Part shown: positions 15,759 to 24,135 of the stretch, one piece after another | Layout of the letters: each line of letters begins with the position of its first letter | Position numbering within the stretch: position 1 is the first letter of the stretch | From: Pseudonocardia lacus | GTDB taxonomy: Bacteria; Actinomycetota; Actinomycetes; Mycobacteriales; Pseudonocardiaceae | DNA: 33,175 nt | Assembly: GCF_018531445.1 (NCBI RefSeq) | Contig: NZ_JAHDTH010000080.1 | Location: 1 to 33,175, forward strand | Direction of reading: 5' to 3' | Notes under the pieces: model-generated | The model's database searches: none | What the model saw: the letters and a program-made list of their open reading frames with translations, nothing else | Told to the model about the DNA's origin: nothing | Made by a program: the position numbers and the translations under genes

Positions 15759-15789
15759 CGTGAGCGCGGGACGCCGTCGCGCGCTCACG
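15759..15789. terminator. Hairpin between convergent genes, probable bidirectional terminator
   Basis: CGTGAGCGCG (15759-15768) pairs with CGCGCTCACG (15780-15789) around an 11-nt loop. It fills the 54-nt gap between the membrane-protein stop and the 2-hydroxyacid dehydrogenase stop. No T-run on either side. Confidence 0.6.
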
Positions 15790-15798
15790 GGCCGGCGG

Positions 15799-16734
15799 TC
15801 AGCGCTCGACGAGGTTGGTCAGCGGCTGCCCGGCGGCCAGCGCGTCGAGGTTCCGCTCGATCAGCGCCGCCGCCCCGAGCGGGCGCCCACCCGCCGCGTG
15901 CGGGGTGATGATGATCTGCGGCTCGTCCCACAGCGGGGAGTCCGCCGGCAGCGGTTCGACGGCGGTGACGTCGAGCGCCGCCCCGGCCAGCCGTCCCGCC
16001 CGCACCGCCTCGACCAGGGCGTCCTCGTCGACCGTGCTGCCGCGCCCGACGTTGACCAGCCACGCGGCCGGGGGCAGCAGGGCCAGTCGGCGGGCGTCGA
16101 GCGCCTTGTCGGTCGAGGGGGCCGTGGGCAGGATCATGATCAGGATGTCGGCGGTGGGCAGCACCGCGTCGACGTCGTCGACGACCTCGACGCCGTTGAC
16201 GGTGCGCGCCGACCGCGCCACGCCGACGACCTGCGCGCCCAGCGAGGTCAGCAGCGGGGCGACGGTCTTGCCGATGCTGCCGAAGCCCCAGATGACGACC
16301 TTCGCGTCGCGCAGCGTGGTCAGGCCCTGGGAGTTGTCCAGCGGCTGCAGCCCGCCGATCTCGCCGGCCCAGCGGTGCCCGATCTGGGCGCGCACCGCGC
16401 GGTGCAGGTGGCGGGCGGCGGCCAGGACGAGCGCGAGCGTGTGCTCGGCGACGGTGGCGTCGTGCAGGGAGCGACCGGAGGTGATCGCCACATCCGCCGG
16501 GAAGCCCGCGGCCAGCGTCGCCCCCGGCCCGGCGGCGAGGTCCTGCACCCAGCGCAGCCGGGTCAGCCTGGTGGCGGCGTCGCGCAGCTGGTCGGCGGGG
16601 TTCCCCCAGGCCACCAGGGCCTCGGCGTCGGTGTGCTCCTCGGGGACGGGCGCGGCGGTGGAGTAGACGACGACGGTGGCGCCGCTGATCGCGGCGTCGT
16701 CGACGGGGACGGTGTCCGGCACGAGGATCTTCAT
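15799..16734 (-). CDS. D-isomer-specific 2-hydroxyacid dehydrogenase
   Basis: 311 residues from ATG 16734, with GGGAGGAC upstream. NAD-binding GFGSIG at 150-155 sits in the inserted Rossmann domain. The catalytic trio is present: Arg231 in VGRGSTVDEDAL, Glu260 in VTAVEPLP and His279 in TPHAAG. The enzyme would interconvert 2-oxoacids and D-2-hydroxyacids with NAD(P)H; the substrate is not fixed by sequence. It lacks an ACT domain, so it is not a regulated SerA-type phosphoglycerate dehydrogenase. The GhrA-like or phosphoglycerate dehydrogenase-like group is most likely. It lies 76 nt downstream of the substrate-binding lipoprotein on the same strand and may be co-transcribed. Confidence 0.9.
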   Translation of the reverse strand: MKILVPDTVPVDDAAISGATVVVYSTAAPVPEEHTDAEALVAWGNPADQLRDAATRLTRLRWVQDLAAGPGATLAAGFPADVAITSGRSLHDATVAEHTLALVLAAARHLHRAVRAQIGHRWAGEIGGLQPLDNSQGLTTLRDAKVVIWGFGSIGKTVAPLLTSLGAQVVGVARSARTVNGVEVVDDVDAVLPTADILIMILPTAPSTDKALDARRLALLPPAAWLVNVGRGSTVDEDALVEAVRAGRLAGAALDVTAVEPLPADSPLWDEPQIIITPHAAGGRPLGAAALIERNLDALAAGQPLTNLVER

Positions 16735-16810
16735 CGTGCTGTCCTCCCACGCCGCGGCCCCCGGGGCAAGCCCGGGGCCGTCGGGCGGACGACGCGTCGG
16801 CCGGGTGCTG

Positions 16811-17899
16811 CTAGGACGGGCCCGCGGTGAGGAGGTCGTTGGTGAACCACTTCGCCGGGTCGAGGCCCCCCGGGACCAGCCCGACGCCGACGGACTCGTC
16901 GTAGATGCGCTCCCAGCGCTCGGGCACGGTGCGCAGCAGCTCGCCGTTGGCCTGCCAGCTGGCGATGTAGTCGCGCAGCGTCGCCTTGGCCAGCTCCGGT
17001 TGCCCCAGGATCGGGATGTCGTAGTGCGTTCCGAGCTGCTCCAGCGTCCGGTCCAGCGAGCTGTCGTCGATGACCGTCCGCATGGCGGCCTGGATGGCGC
17101 GCAGGTAGCGGACGATGGCGTCGCGCCGGGCCGGGTCGGCCAGCGCGCGCTGCGAGGCGATGTACATCTGCGTGCCCGACGCCGTCGACTCGAACGGGTC
17201 GAGGACCACCGCGTCGGGCTCCTGCTGGCGCAGCAGGATCGCGTTGTCCATGGTGTCGACGTAGGCGTCCACGCGGCCGTTGCGGACGTTGTCGAGCACG
17301 CCGGGGCCGAGCGCGACGATCTGCTTGCGCAGGTCGCTCTCGGCGAGCCCGCCCGCGGCGCCGAGCGTGTCCACGAGCGCCTCGCTGGCGCCGCCGAGCG
17401 AGGCCAGGCCGACCACGCGCCCGCGCAGGTCGGCGGGGGTGCGCACGGGGTCGTCGGCCAACGAGACCACGCGCAGCGTCGAGCGCTGCGACGGCTGCGC
17501 CACGGCGGTCACGGTGTCGCCGCGCCCGCCGATGGCGGCCATCGCCTCGGCGTCGCCGATGCGGGTGACCAGCCCGGTGCCGCCCAGCACGTTCTGGATC
17601 GCGCTGGCCGAGCCCTGGACGTACTGGAACTCGACCCGCAGCCCCTCGCGCTCGAACAGCCCGGTGATGTCGGCGATCATCTCCGGCGTGTAGGTCAGGC
17701 TCTGGATCGGCACGACGTTGATGAAGGTGACCGGGAACAGCACCGGGCGGTCCATCGGGTCCGCGGCCGGTGCCGATCCGCTGCATCCCGCCAGCGCCAC
17801 GGCGAGCGCGGCGGCCAGGGCGCCCCGTCCGAATCGGCGACGGGTCGTGCGGGGGGTCCTGGGGACCGGACGAAGCACCGTCGCGGCGGGGGAGCGCAT
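16811..17899 (-). CDS. NMT1/SsuA-like ABC transporter substrate-binding lipoprotein
   Basis: 362 residues from ATG 17899, with GAGGAGG upstream. The N-terminus has an RRRFGRG twin-arginine-like motif at 20-26, a hydrophobic segment, and a lipobox LAGC with lipidated Cys39. The mature part has the periplasmic-binding fold of the NMT1/THI5/SsuA type: IQSLTYTPEMIADITGLFEREGLRVEF, GSASAIQNVLGG, DPVRTPADLRGRVVGLASLGG, and an FTNDLL near the C-terminus. Such proteins bring nitrogen- or sulfur-containing small molecules (pyrimidines, taurine, sulfonates, nitrate) to an ABC permease. No permease or ATPase gene is present on either side, so it is an orphan here. The 2-hydroxyacid dehydrogenase follows it on the same strand. 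Confidence 0.9.
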   Translation of the reverse strand: MRSPAATVLRPVPRTPRTTRRRFGRGALAAALAVALAGCSGSAPAADPMDRPVLFPVTFINVVPIQSLTYTPEMIADITGLFEREGLRVEFQYVQGSASAIQNVLGGTGLVTRIGDAEAMAAIGGRGDTVTAVAQPSQRSTLRVVSLADDPVRTPADLRGRVVGLASLGGASEALVDTLGAAGGLAESDLRKQIVALGPGVLDNVRNGRVDAYVDTMDNAILLRQQEPDAVVLDPFESTASGTQMYIASQRALADPARRDAIVRYLRAIQAAMRTVIDDSSLDRTLEQLGTHYDIPILGQPELAKATLRDYIASWQANGELLRTVPERWERIYDESVGVGLVPGGLDPAKWFTNDLLTAGPS

Positions 17900-18301
17900 C
17901 GGTGCGACCTCCTCTCTGTGCCCGGCAGCGGTGCCGGCGCGCGCGAGGGTGATCGATGTGATCGCCGGAGGCTAGATGCGGTGATCCACGCAACACCACC
18001 GACGGACGACGGCGGCGATCAGCCGCGCACGGCGCGGAGGACCACGACGGATGTCGCGGCCCTCGGTCGCCGCGCGGCGCGCACGGCCTCGACCTGGATC
18101 TCCGGCCCGGTGCCGGTCGTCTCTGCTGAGGGCCCGATGCGACCGGGGGATGCCGGCCGGCGCCGGATCGGCGGGTTCACGCCGATCCGCGGGCGGCGGG
18201 CAACCCGGCGGGACGACAGCTGTGGGTGATGTCGCGGTCACTCTAGCGGGAGGGACCGCGGTTGGCGACTGATCAACTACTCGTGGTGACCGGAGCGGGC
18301 C
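17900..18301. other. 402-nt intergenic region upstream of the lipoprotein gene
   Basis: No convincing gene. The open frames on both strands are Pro/Arg-rich with no ribosome binding site. The first 90 nt must hold the promoter of the minus-strand lipoprotein gene. There, TGATC occurs three times between about 17951 and 17985 in somewhat lower-GC sequence, which could be regulator half-sites. The rest up to the PucR stop shows nothing I can name. Confidence 0.5.
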
Positions 18302-19525
18302 TCAGCGACGGCCGTGCCAGTGCACGATGTCCAGCGCGACCGCGACGGCCACGGCGTTGGCCCGGATCGGGCGCGGCAGCAGCTCGTCGGCGCGGGCGAG
18401 CCTGCGCAGCAGGGTGTTGCGGTGGGTGTAGAGCTCCGCGGCCGCCCGCGCCGCGCTGCAGCCGCAGTGCACGTAGGTGCGGACCGTGTGGCGCAGCTCG
18501 GCCGGCGCGGTGGCCAGCGCGCCGAGGGTGTCGGCGACGAAGCGGTCGGCGGCGTCCGGGTCGGCGGTGGTCAGCGAGACCAGCTGCACCGCGTCGAACG
18601 CGGCGACGCGCTGGTCGGAGCGCAGCCGGGCAATCAGGCGCTGGGTGGTGAGGGCGTCGAGGTGGCTGCGGCGGAAGCCCTCGACGCCGGGGGCGGTCGG
18701 GCCGAGGGCGACCCGGACGCCGGGCAGGTCGGCGAGGGCGGCCTCCACCTCCTCGGGGCTCGGGGCCCGTGGGCCGGGCACCCAGGCCCAGACGGTCGCG
18801 GCGCGGGCGACGACGGCCAGCGGGCGCGCGGGCCGGCCGGTCCCGGCCACGGCCTCGGCGGCGCGTTCCAGGTCGGCCAGGTCGGAGCCGTCGGCGTCGT
18901 TCCAGATGACGGCGGCGGTGTGGGGCTGGTCGAGCCGGTAGCCGAGGCGGTCCGACGCGCGGGCCGCGGTGATCGGGGCGCCGTCGAGGACGAGCGAGAC
19001 GACCTCGCGGCGGTCGGCGGGGGTGCCGCGGGCCAGCGCGTCGCGCTCGGCGCGCATCTGCGCGGAGATCGCCGCGACGGTGGCGTCGACGAGCTCGGCG
19101 ATCGAGCGCGACGACACGTCCAGCAGCTCGCGCAGCTCGTCCGGGTCGGAGGTCAGCGTGAACGCCACCGACATCCAGTGCCGCCATGCCGCGTTCTGGC
19201 CCTGCCGGTAGGCGTGCAGGACCGACTCGTCCAGGCTCCGGCGCACCAGGTCGCGGGCGACGCCGAGGGCGTCCTGACCGATGCTGGCGGGCACCGGGTC
19301 GCCGGGATCGCGCTGGTTGGACAGCGCCCAGTGCCGCAGGCTCGCCCGCAGGGTCCGCCGGATGACCGCGTTGAGCACGGGGTCGTCGGCGACGGCGCGC
19401 ATGCCGGGGCCGGCCAGCGTCGAGTCCTCGATCTCGGTGAGCCACTCCGGGGGCGCCTCGAGGGCGAGCTCGGCGCCCCGGCGCAGCAGCTCGCGGATCC
19501 GCTCCGGGGGTCGGGACCGGGACAC
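18302..19525 (-). CDS. PucR-family transcriptional regulator (CdaR-like)
   Basis: 407 residues from GTG 19525, chosen because upstream in-frame sequence is low-quality and overlaps the divergent promoter. The N-terminal half is all-helical (RELLRRGAELALEAPPEWL, then RDLVRRSLDESVLHAYRQGQNAAWRHW). A degenerate GGDEF-like middle domain follows (VVSLVLDGAPITAARASDRLGY onward). The C-terminal PucR-type helix-turn-helix has the signature YVHCGCSAARAAAELYTHRNTLLRRLARADELL. Members often control an adjacent catabolic gene in response to its substrate. Here the divergent neighbour is a P450, and a perfect 19-bp palindrome lies between the starts. The inducer is unknown. Confidence 0.9.
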   Translation of the reverse strand: MSRSRPPERIRELLRRGAELALEAPPEWLTEIEDSTLAGPGMRAVADDPVLNAVIRRTLRASLRHWALSNQRDPGDPVPASIGQDALGVARDLVRRSLDESVLHAYRQGQNAAWRHWMSVAFTLTSDPDELRELLDVSSRSIAELVDATVAAISAQMRAERDALARGTPADRREVVSLVLDGAPITAARASDRLGYRLDQPHTAAVIWNDADGSDLADLERAAEAVAGTGRPARPLAVVARAATVWAWVPGPRAPSPEEVEAALADLPGVRVALGPTAPGVEGFRRSHLDALTTQRLIARLRSDQRVAAFDAVQLVSLTTADPDAADRFVADTLGALATAPAELRHTVRTYVHCGCSAARAAAELYTHRNTLLRRLARADELLPRPIRANAVAVAVALDIVHWHGRR

Positions 19526-19543
19526 GGCCGCCACCGTAGGCAG

Positions 19544-19562
19544 CTGGTGCGGACCGCACCAG
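19544..19562. promoter_or_regulatory. Perfect palindromic operator between PucR and P450 genes
   Basis: CTGGTGCGG-A-CCGCACCAG has two exact 9-bp arms around one base. It lies 18 nt upstream of the PucR start and 105 nt upstream of the P450 start, suitable for autoregulation and control of the P450. A related imperfect motif (CCGGTGCGAACCG) follows at about 19577-19590. Confidence 0.6.
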
Positions 19563-19667
19563 TGTGCGGGTCGAACCGGTGCGAACCGCCCTTGGCGCCG
19601 ATCACCGCGCTGGCCACGATGGACGGCGGTGCACGTGACGGGGCAGATGGCAGGGGGGGAGGCCGCG

Positions 19668-20996
19668 ATGACGATCCGCAGCACGGTCCGGTGGGCGGCG
19701 ACGCACGGGGTGATGCGGGTGGCGACGCTGCGCCGCGCGCGGGCCGGCAACCCGGACGCCCAGCTCCTGGTCGACCCCGCTCTGCAGGCCGACCCCTACA
19801 CCCAGTACGAGAAGCTGCGCACCGACGCGCCGTTCGCCCCCGGCGCGCTCAGCCGGCTCAGCGTCCGCCACGACATCTGCACCGCGGTGCTGCGCAGCGA
19901 CGACTTCGGGGTGCTGGCCCAGGACGTGCCGGTGCCCGCGCCGCTGCGGCTGGCGCTGCGGCTGGCCGGCCCCCCGCCGCACCCAGGGCCGCTCGACCCG
20001 CCGTCGATGCTCGCGGTCAACCCGCCCACCCACACCCGCTACCGCCGCCTGGTCACCCGCGCGTTCACCGCGCGGGCCGTGGCGGCGCTGCGCGAGCGCA
20101 CGGAGCTGATCGCCCACGGGCTGCTCGACGACCTCGAACGCGCCGCCCGCGACGGCGACGGCCGCGTCGACCTCGTCGCCGGCTACGCCGCCCTGCTGCC
20201 GGTCACCGTGATCTCGGAGATGCTCGGCGTCCCGGCCGCGATGCGCGAGCGGTTCCTGGCCTGGGGCGACGGCGCCGCCGCGTCGCTGGACATGGGCCTG
20301 ACCCGGGCCCGGTTCGCCGAGGTGGAGGTCAACCTCGCCGCGATCGACGCGTGGATGCGGGAGCACCTGCGCCGGCTGCGCCGCGAGCCCGGCGGCGACC
20401 TGCTGTCCACGCTCGTGGCGCTGACCGACGACGACGGCAGCGGGCTGACCGAGGACGAGCTGGTGGCCACCGCGAGCCTGGTGCTCGGCGCCGGGTTCGA
20501 GACCACGGTCAACCTCATCGGCAACGGCGCCGCGCTGCTGTTCGCCCACCCCGACCAGCGCAGTCTGCTCGCCGAGCGTCCGGAGCTGTGGCCGAACGCG
20601 GTGGACGAGGTGCTGCGGGTCGAGTCGCCCGTGCAGCGCACCGTGCGCCGGGCGCGGCGGGCGACCACCGTGGGCGGTGTCGGCATCGCCGAGGGCGAGC
20701 TGGTGGTGACGCTGCTGGCGGCGGCCAACCGCGACCCGGCGGTGTTCACCGACCCGCACGCCTTCGACGTGACCCGGCCCAACGCCAAGGAGCACGTCAG
20801 CTTCTCCAGCGGCCTGCACTACTGCCTGGGGGCCGCGCTGGCGCGGATGGAGGGGGAGGTGGCGCTGCGGGCGCTGTTCGAGCGGTTCGAGGGGCTGACC
20901 CCGGCGGGACCGGCCCGGCGGCGGGCGACCCGGGTGCTGCGGGGCTACCAGGCGATGCCCGTCGCGCTGGCCTCGCGCTCGTCGGTGCCGGGCTGA
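19668..20996 (+). CDS. Cytochrome P450
   Basis: 442 residues from ATG 19668, preceded by a GGGGGGAGG binding site. Soluble bacterial P450: I-helix AGFET at 275-279 for oxygen activation, K-helix ExxR in AVDEVLRVESP, and haem-binding loop FSSGLHYCLG at 379-388 with Cys386 as axial ligand. The N-terminus is hydrophilic and lacks a membrane anchor. It needs ferredoxin and a reductase, neither of which is encoded nearby. The substrate cannot be told. The family style resembles actinobacterial CYP107/CYP125-like enzymes only loosely, so I give no CYP number. The gene is divergent from the PucR regulator, which likely controls it. A long palindrome starts 18 nt after the stop. Confidence 0.95.
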   Translation: MTIRSTVRWAATHGVMRVATLRRARAGNPDAQLLVDPALQADPYTQYEKLRTDAPFAPGALSRLSVRHDICTAVLRSDDFGVLAQDVPVPAPLRLALRLAGPPPHPGPLDPPSMLAVNPPTHTRYRRLVTRAFTARAVAALRERTELIAHGLLDDLERAARDGDGRVDLVAGYAALLPVTVISEMLGVPAAMRERFLAWGDGAAASLDMGLTRARFAEVEVNLAAIDAWMREHLRRLRREPGGDLLSTLVALTDDDGSGLTEDELVATASLVLGAGFETTVNLIGNGAALLFAHPDQRSLLAERPELWPNAVDEVLRVESPVQRTVRRARRATTVGGVGIAEGELVVTLLAAANRDPAVFTDPHAFDVTRPNAKEHVSFSSGLHYCLGAALARMEGEVALRALFERFEGLTPAGPARRRATRVLRGYQAMPVALASRSSVPG

Positions 20997-21014
20997 GCGC
21001 CGGTGCGCCCACCG

Positions 21015-21083
21015 CCCCGTCGAGAACGAAGTTGTCGTGATCAACAGGCCCTGTCGATCACGACAACTTCGTTCTCGACGGGG
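21015..21083. repeat. 69-bp near-perfect palindrome between convergent genes
   Basis: Arms 21015-21042 and 21056-21083 are exact 28-bp reverse complements. The 13-nt centre continues the symmetry (ACAGG-C-CCTGT) with one A/C mismatch, giving 33 of 34 base pairs. The arms are about 57% G+C, well below their surroundings. It ends 1 nt before the SDR stop codon and starts 18 nt after the P450 stop. It can act as a bidirectional terminator, but its length and composition suggest a dispersed palindromic element. Confidence 0.9.
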
Positions 21084-21084
21084 T

Positions 21085-21828
21085 TCAGCCGCGGCCGATG
21101 AACGGCATCGCGGTGGCGGTGACGGTCAGGAACTGGACGTTGGCGTCGAGGGGGAGCCCGGCCATGTAGCGCACGGCGTCGGCGACGTGCGCCGGGTCGA
21201 ACGTCGGCTCCGGGCGCACCGAGCCGTCGGCCTGCCGGGCGCCGGTGGCGATGCCGGCGGTCATGTCGGTGGCGGCGTTGCCGATGTCGAGCTGGCCGCA
21301 GGCGATGCCGAACGGGCGCCCGTCGAGCGAGAGCGACCTGGTCAGGCCGGTGATCGCGTGCTTGGTCGCGGTGTAGGCGATGCTGCCCGGGCGCGGGGCG
21401 TGCGCGGAGATCGACCCGTTGTTGATGATGCGCCCGCCCCCGGGCCGCTGGGCGCGCATCACCGCGAACGCCTCGCGCGCGCAGAGGAACGAGCCGGTGA
21501 GGTTGGTGTCGACCGTCGCCCGCCACGCATCGACGTCGATCTCGTCGGGGGTGCCGGCCGGGCCGAACCCGCCGGCGTTGTTGACCAGCAGGTCGAGCCG
21601 GCCCCAGCGCTCGACGACGGCCCGGAAGAGCGCGGCCACCGAGTCCGGGTCGGCGACGTCGGTGGGCACCGGCAACGCGGTGGCGGGGTGCCCACCGGCC
21701 GTCTCGGCCAGCGGCCCGGCGCGCCGCCCGGCCAGCGCGACGGCCCACCCGTCCGCGAGCAGGGCGGTCGCGATCACCCGACCCAGCCCGCTGCCGGCGC
21801 CGGTGACGATCGCGACGGGGTTCGGCAT
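21085..21828 (-). CDS. Short-chain dehydrogenase/reductase (classical SDR)
   Basis: 247 residues from ATG 21828, with CGGAGGA upstream. Classical SDR motifs: TGAGSGLG at 9-16 for NAD(P) binding, NNAG at 83-86, Ser in NGSIS at 138-142, and YTATK with Tyr152 and Lys156. The residues after strand two ([10 protein letters not shown]) carry Arg-Arg at the position that often favours NADP(H). The substrate is unknown. The chain ends PFIGRG a few bases from the 69-bp palindrome. It is divergent from the DUF35/thiolase pair with 165 nt between starts, so it may take part in the same acyl-CoA or ketone pathway, though this is only positional evidence. Confidence 0.92.
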   Translation of the reverse strand: MPNPVAIVTGAGSGLGRVIATALLADGWAVALAGRRAGPLAETAGGHPATALPVPTDVADPDSVAALFRAVVERWGRLDLLVNNAGGFGPAGTPDEIDVDAWRATVDTNLTGSFLCAREAFAVMRAQRPGGGRIINNGSISAHAPRPGSIAYTATKHAITGLTRSLSLDGRPFGIACGQLDIGNAATDMTAGIATGARQADGSVRPEPTFDPAHVADAVRYMAGLPLDANVQFLTVTATAMPFIGRG

Positions 21829-21993
21829 GCAGTCCTCCGGGGTGTCGTGCGCGGCGGTTCCCGCGCTCCAGCATGCCGGGGACCCCGGCCCGCCGTGTGG
21901 GCAAGACCGCGCGCGGCCGATCTCGACCGGCGCCCGATGCGCGTGGTGGTATGGGTGGGCCAGCAACGGAGCTGCAGAGGGAGGCCCGGTCGG

Positions 21994-22392
21994 ATGGCCG
22001 ATCAGATCCCGTTCGTCGACTACCTGGTGCTCGGCGACGAGCCGCACCTGGTGGCGCGGGAGTGCGTGGGCTGCGGGGCCCGCTACTTCGACCGCCGGGT
22101 CGCCTGCGCGGCCTGCGGCACCCGAGATTTCGCCGCCGTGCCCGTGCCGCGCACGGGCGAGGTCCGGGCCTTCACGATCGTCACGTTCGCCGCGCCCGGC
22201 GTGCCGGTGCCGTTCGTCGCCGCGCTGGTGGACTGCGACGGCACGAGCGTGCGCGGCAACCTGGTCGGCGTCGACCCCGACCCCGAGCACGTGCACCTGG
22301 GGATGAAGGTCGCGCTGACGACCTACGTCACGGGCACGGACGCGGCCGGGGTGGACGCGGTCAACTACGGATTCGCACCGGTGGGGGGCTGA
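21994..22392 (+). CDS. DUF35 OB-fold protein with zinc ribbon, partner of the thiolase-like enzyme
   Basis: 132 residues from ATG 21994, with GGGAGG upstream. The N-terminal rubredoxin-like zinc ribbon has Cys24, Cys27, Cys38 and Cys41 (CVGC and CAAC). The OB fold follows ([20 protein letters not shown], then [17 protein letters not shown]). DUF35 proteins form complexes with thiolase-fold enzymes and are often needed for their activity, for example with the steroid aldolase Ltp2 or archaeal acetoacetyl-CoA thiolase. The thiolase-like gene starts 2 nt after this stop, so the pair is almost certainly co-translated and forms a complex. Confidence 0.92.
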   Translation: MADQIPFVDYLVLGDEPHLVARECVGCGARYFDRRVACAACGTRDFAAVPVPRTGEVRAFTIVTFAAPGVPVPFVAALVDCDGTSVRGNLVGVDPDPEHVHLGMKVALTTYVTGTDAAGVDAVNYGFAPVGG

Positions 22393-22394
22393 TC

Positions 22395-23597
22395 GTGTCC
22401 GACGACCTCTGGATCCTCGGGATCCACATGACGAAGTTCGGCAAGCACCCCGACCTGGACCTGGTCGACCTGGCCGGCCAGGCCGCGTTGGCCGCGCTGG
22501 ACGACGGCGGCGTCGACATGCGCCAGGTGCAGGTGCTCGCCGCGGGCAACCTGCTCGGCGGCGCGGGCAGCATCGGGCAGGCGGTGCAGAAGCAGATCGG
22601 GCAGACCGGCATCCCGGTCTACAACGTGGCCAACGCCTGCGCCACCGGGGCGACGGCGCTGCGCACCGTGTGCATGGCGATCAAGGCGGGCGAGGCCGAC
22701 ACGGGCCTCGCGGTCGGGGTCGAGAAGCTCTCCGGGGCCGGTCTGCTGGGGGCGCGCCCGCGCACCGAGCAGGAGGGCGAGTGGAAGCGCTCGGGCCGGT
22801 TCGGCGCCGTGCAGCCGACCGACGGGTTCATCGGCACGGAGTCGATGGCGGGGGTGTTCGCCCAGGTCGGGATGGAGTACGGGCACCGCTACGGGGGCAC
22901 CGACTTCGAGCTGTTCGCCCGCATCAGCGAGAAGAACCACGCGCATTCCACGCTCAACCCGCTGGCCGCGTACTCGAAGCGGATGAGCCTGGAGCAGATC
23001 ATGGGCGACGTCATGATCGCCTACCCGAACACCCGGCCGATGTGCTCGGCGAACTGCGACGGCGCCGCCGCCGCGGTGGTGGTCAGCGACGCGAAGCTGC
23101 GCACCCTGGATCCCGACCAGCGCCGCCGCGCGGTGCGGATCCGGGCGTCGGTGCTGACCACCGACCCCTGGGAGGAGGCCTGCCAGGTGCTGCCGAACGT
23201 CAACACGCTCACCCGCAACGCCGCGACCCAGGCCTACGAGCAGGCCGGCGTGGGGCCCGACGACCTCGACCTCGTCGAGCTGCACGACTGCTTCGCCACG
23301 GCCGAGCTGGTGCACTACGACAACCTCATGCTCTGCGAGCAGGGCGGCGCGGTCGACTTCTTCAACTCGGGGGCGCCCTGGCGCGACGGGCGGATGCCGG
23401 TGAACGTCTCCGGCGGCCTGCAGTCCAAGGGCCACCCGATCGCGGCGACCGGCATCGCGAACGTCTGGGAGGTGGCGACGCACCTGCGCGGCGAGGCGGG
23501 GCCGCGCCAGATCGAGGGCGCGCGGGTCGGGCTGGCGCACGTCATCGGGCTGGGGTCGGCCTGCGGGGTGCACATCCTGGAGAAGGCCGCCGCGTAG
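22395..23597 (+). CDS. Thiolase-fold enzyme (SCP2-thiolase/lipid-transfer type)
   Basis: 400 residues from GTG 22395, two bases after the DUF35 stop. Thiolase fold: NACATGA with nucleophile Cys82, [11 protein letters not shown] in the middle, [12 protein letters not shown] with His347, and GSACGVHIL with Cys390. These match the Cys-His-Cys set of true thiolases. Family relatives paired with DUF35 can instead be aldolases, but those lack the thiolase residues, so thiolysis or Claisen condensation of acyl-CoAs is favoured here. The exact acyl chain is unknown. Context (P450, SDR) would fit breakdown of a lipid or terpenoid side chain, but this is inference. Confidence 0.92.
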   Translation: MSDDLWILGIHMTKFGKHPDLDLVDLAGQAALAALDDGGVDMRQVQVLAAGNLLGGAGSIGQAVQKQIGQTGIPVYNVANACATGATALRTVCMAIKAGEADTGLAVGVEKLSGAGLLGARPRTEQEGEWKRSGRFGAVQPTDGFIGTESMAGVFAQVGMEYGHRYGGTDFELFARISEKNHAHSTLNPLAAYSKRMSLEQIMGDVMIAYPNTRPMCSANCDGAAAAVVVSDAKLRTLDPDQRRRAVRIRASVLTTDPWEEACQVLPNVNTLTRNAATQAYEQAGVGPDDLDLVELHDCFATAELVHYDNLMLCEQGGAVDFFNSGAPWRDGRMPVNVSGGLQSKGHPIAATGIANVWEVATHLRGEAGPRQIEGARVGLAHVIGLGSACGVHILEKAAA

Positions 23598-23628
23598 GGG
23601 CCGCGGGGGGCGCGTTCATACTGCGCGG

Positions 23629-23958
23629 ATGGCGTACGACGTCGACCTTGCCGCCCGGCTGCGCGAGGCGCTGGCCGCCGAGCCCGACGTGCTGGAGAAG
23701 TCGATGTTCGGCGGGCTGGCGTTCCTGGTCGGCGGGCACATGACCGTGGCAGCCGGCGGCCGCGGGCTCATGCTGCGCGTCGACCCGGCCCGCGCCGAGG
23801 CCCTGCTCGCCGATCCGCGGGCGAGCCGGATGGTGATGCGGGGCCGGGAGATGGCCGGCTGGCTGCGCGTCGACGTCGACCTCGACGCGCCGGACGACGA
23901 CTTGGACCGCTGGGTCGGCGAGGGGCTGGCCTTCGTCCGCACCCTGCCGGCCCGGTAG
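23629..23958 (+). CDS. TfoX N-terminal domain protein
   Basis: 109 residues from ATG 23629. The single domain has EKSMFGGLAFLVGGHMTVAAGGRGLMLRV and a later MVMRGREMAGWLRVD, typical of stand-alone TfoX_N proteins in actinomycetes. In gamma-proteobacteria TfoX/Sxy affects competence, but the short actinobacterial homologues have no proven role. There is no strong ribosome binding site, and a CATACT hexamer lies about 10 nt upstream of the ATG. A leaderless transcript is therefore possible. It is 31 nt after the thiolase gene but need not be in its operon. Confidence 0.85.
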   Translation: MAYDVDLAARLREALAAEPDVLEKSMFGGLAFLVGGHMTVAAGGRGLMLRVDPARAEALLADPRASRMVMRGREMAGWLRVDVDLDAPDDDLDRWVGEGLAFVRTLPAR

Positions 23959-24018
23959 TCGGCCGGGCGCGTCGGTCGTCGAGGGTGACCGCCCGCTGGG
24001 GAGGACCGCACCCGGGGT

Positions 24019-24036
24019 GGTGAACACCGGCTGAAC
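24019..24036 (-). promoter_or_regulatory. PHO-box-like direct repeat upstream of ppk2
   Basis: On the plus strand GGTGAAC-ACCG-GCTGAAC; on the minus strand GTTCAGC-CGGT-GTTCACC. The two 7-mers are spaced 11 bp, matching the known actinomycete PhoP direct-repeat unit GTTCACC-N4. It is 100 nt upstream of the ppk2 start. Phosphate control of ppk2 is the natural reading. Confidence 0.6.
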
Positions 24037-24135
24037 CCGGCCGGCCGGGCGTGGTCCGCGCTGGCGGTCGGGGCCACGACCGCGCAGGATCGGTGCGGGT
24101 GCGCCGCCCGGGCGCCGGACCGCGGGGAGGACCAC

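Noticed and set aside
17972..18241. 89-codon minus-strand frame upstream of the lipoprotein gene
   Set aside because: Pro/Arg-rich, no ribosome binding site, no family resemblance.
18262..18651. Plus-strand frame beginning with a Rossmann-like LLVVTGAG
   Set aside because: Only the first few residues look real; the rest is antisense to the PucR gene and Arg-rich.
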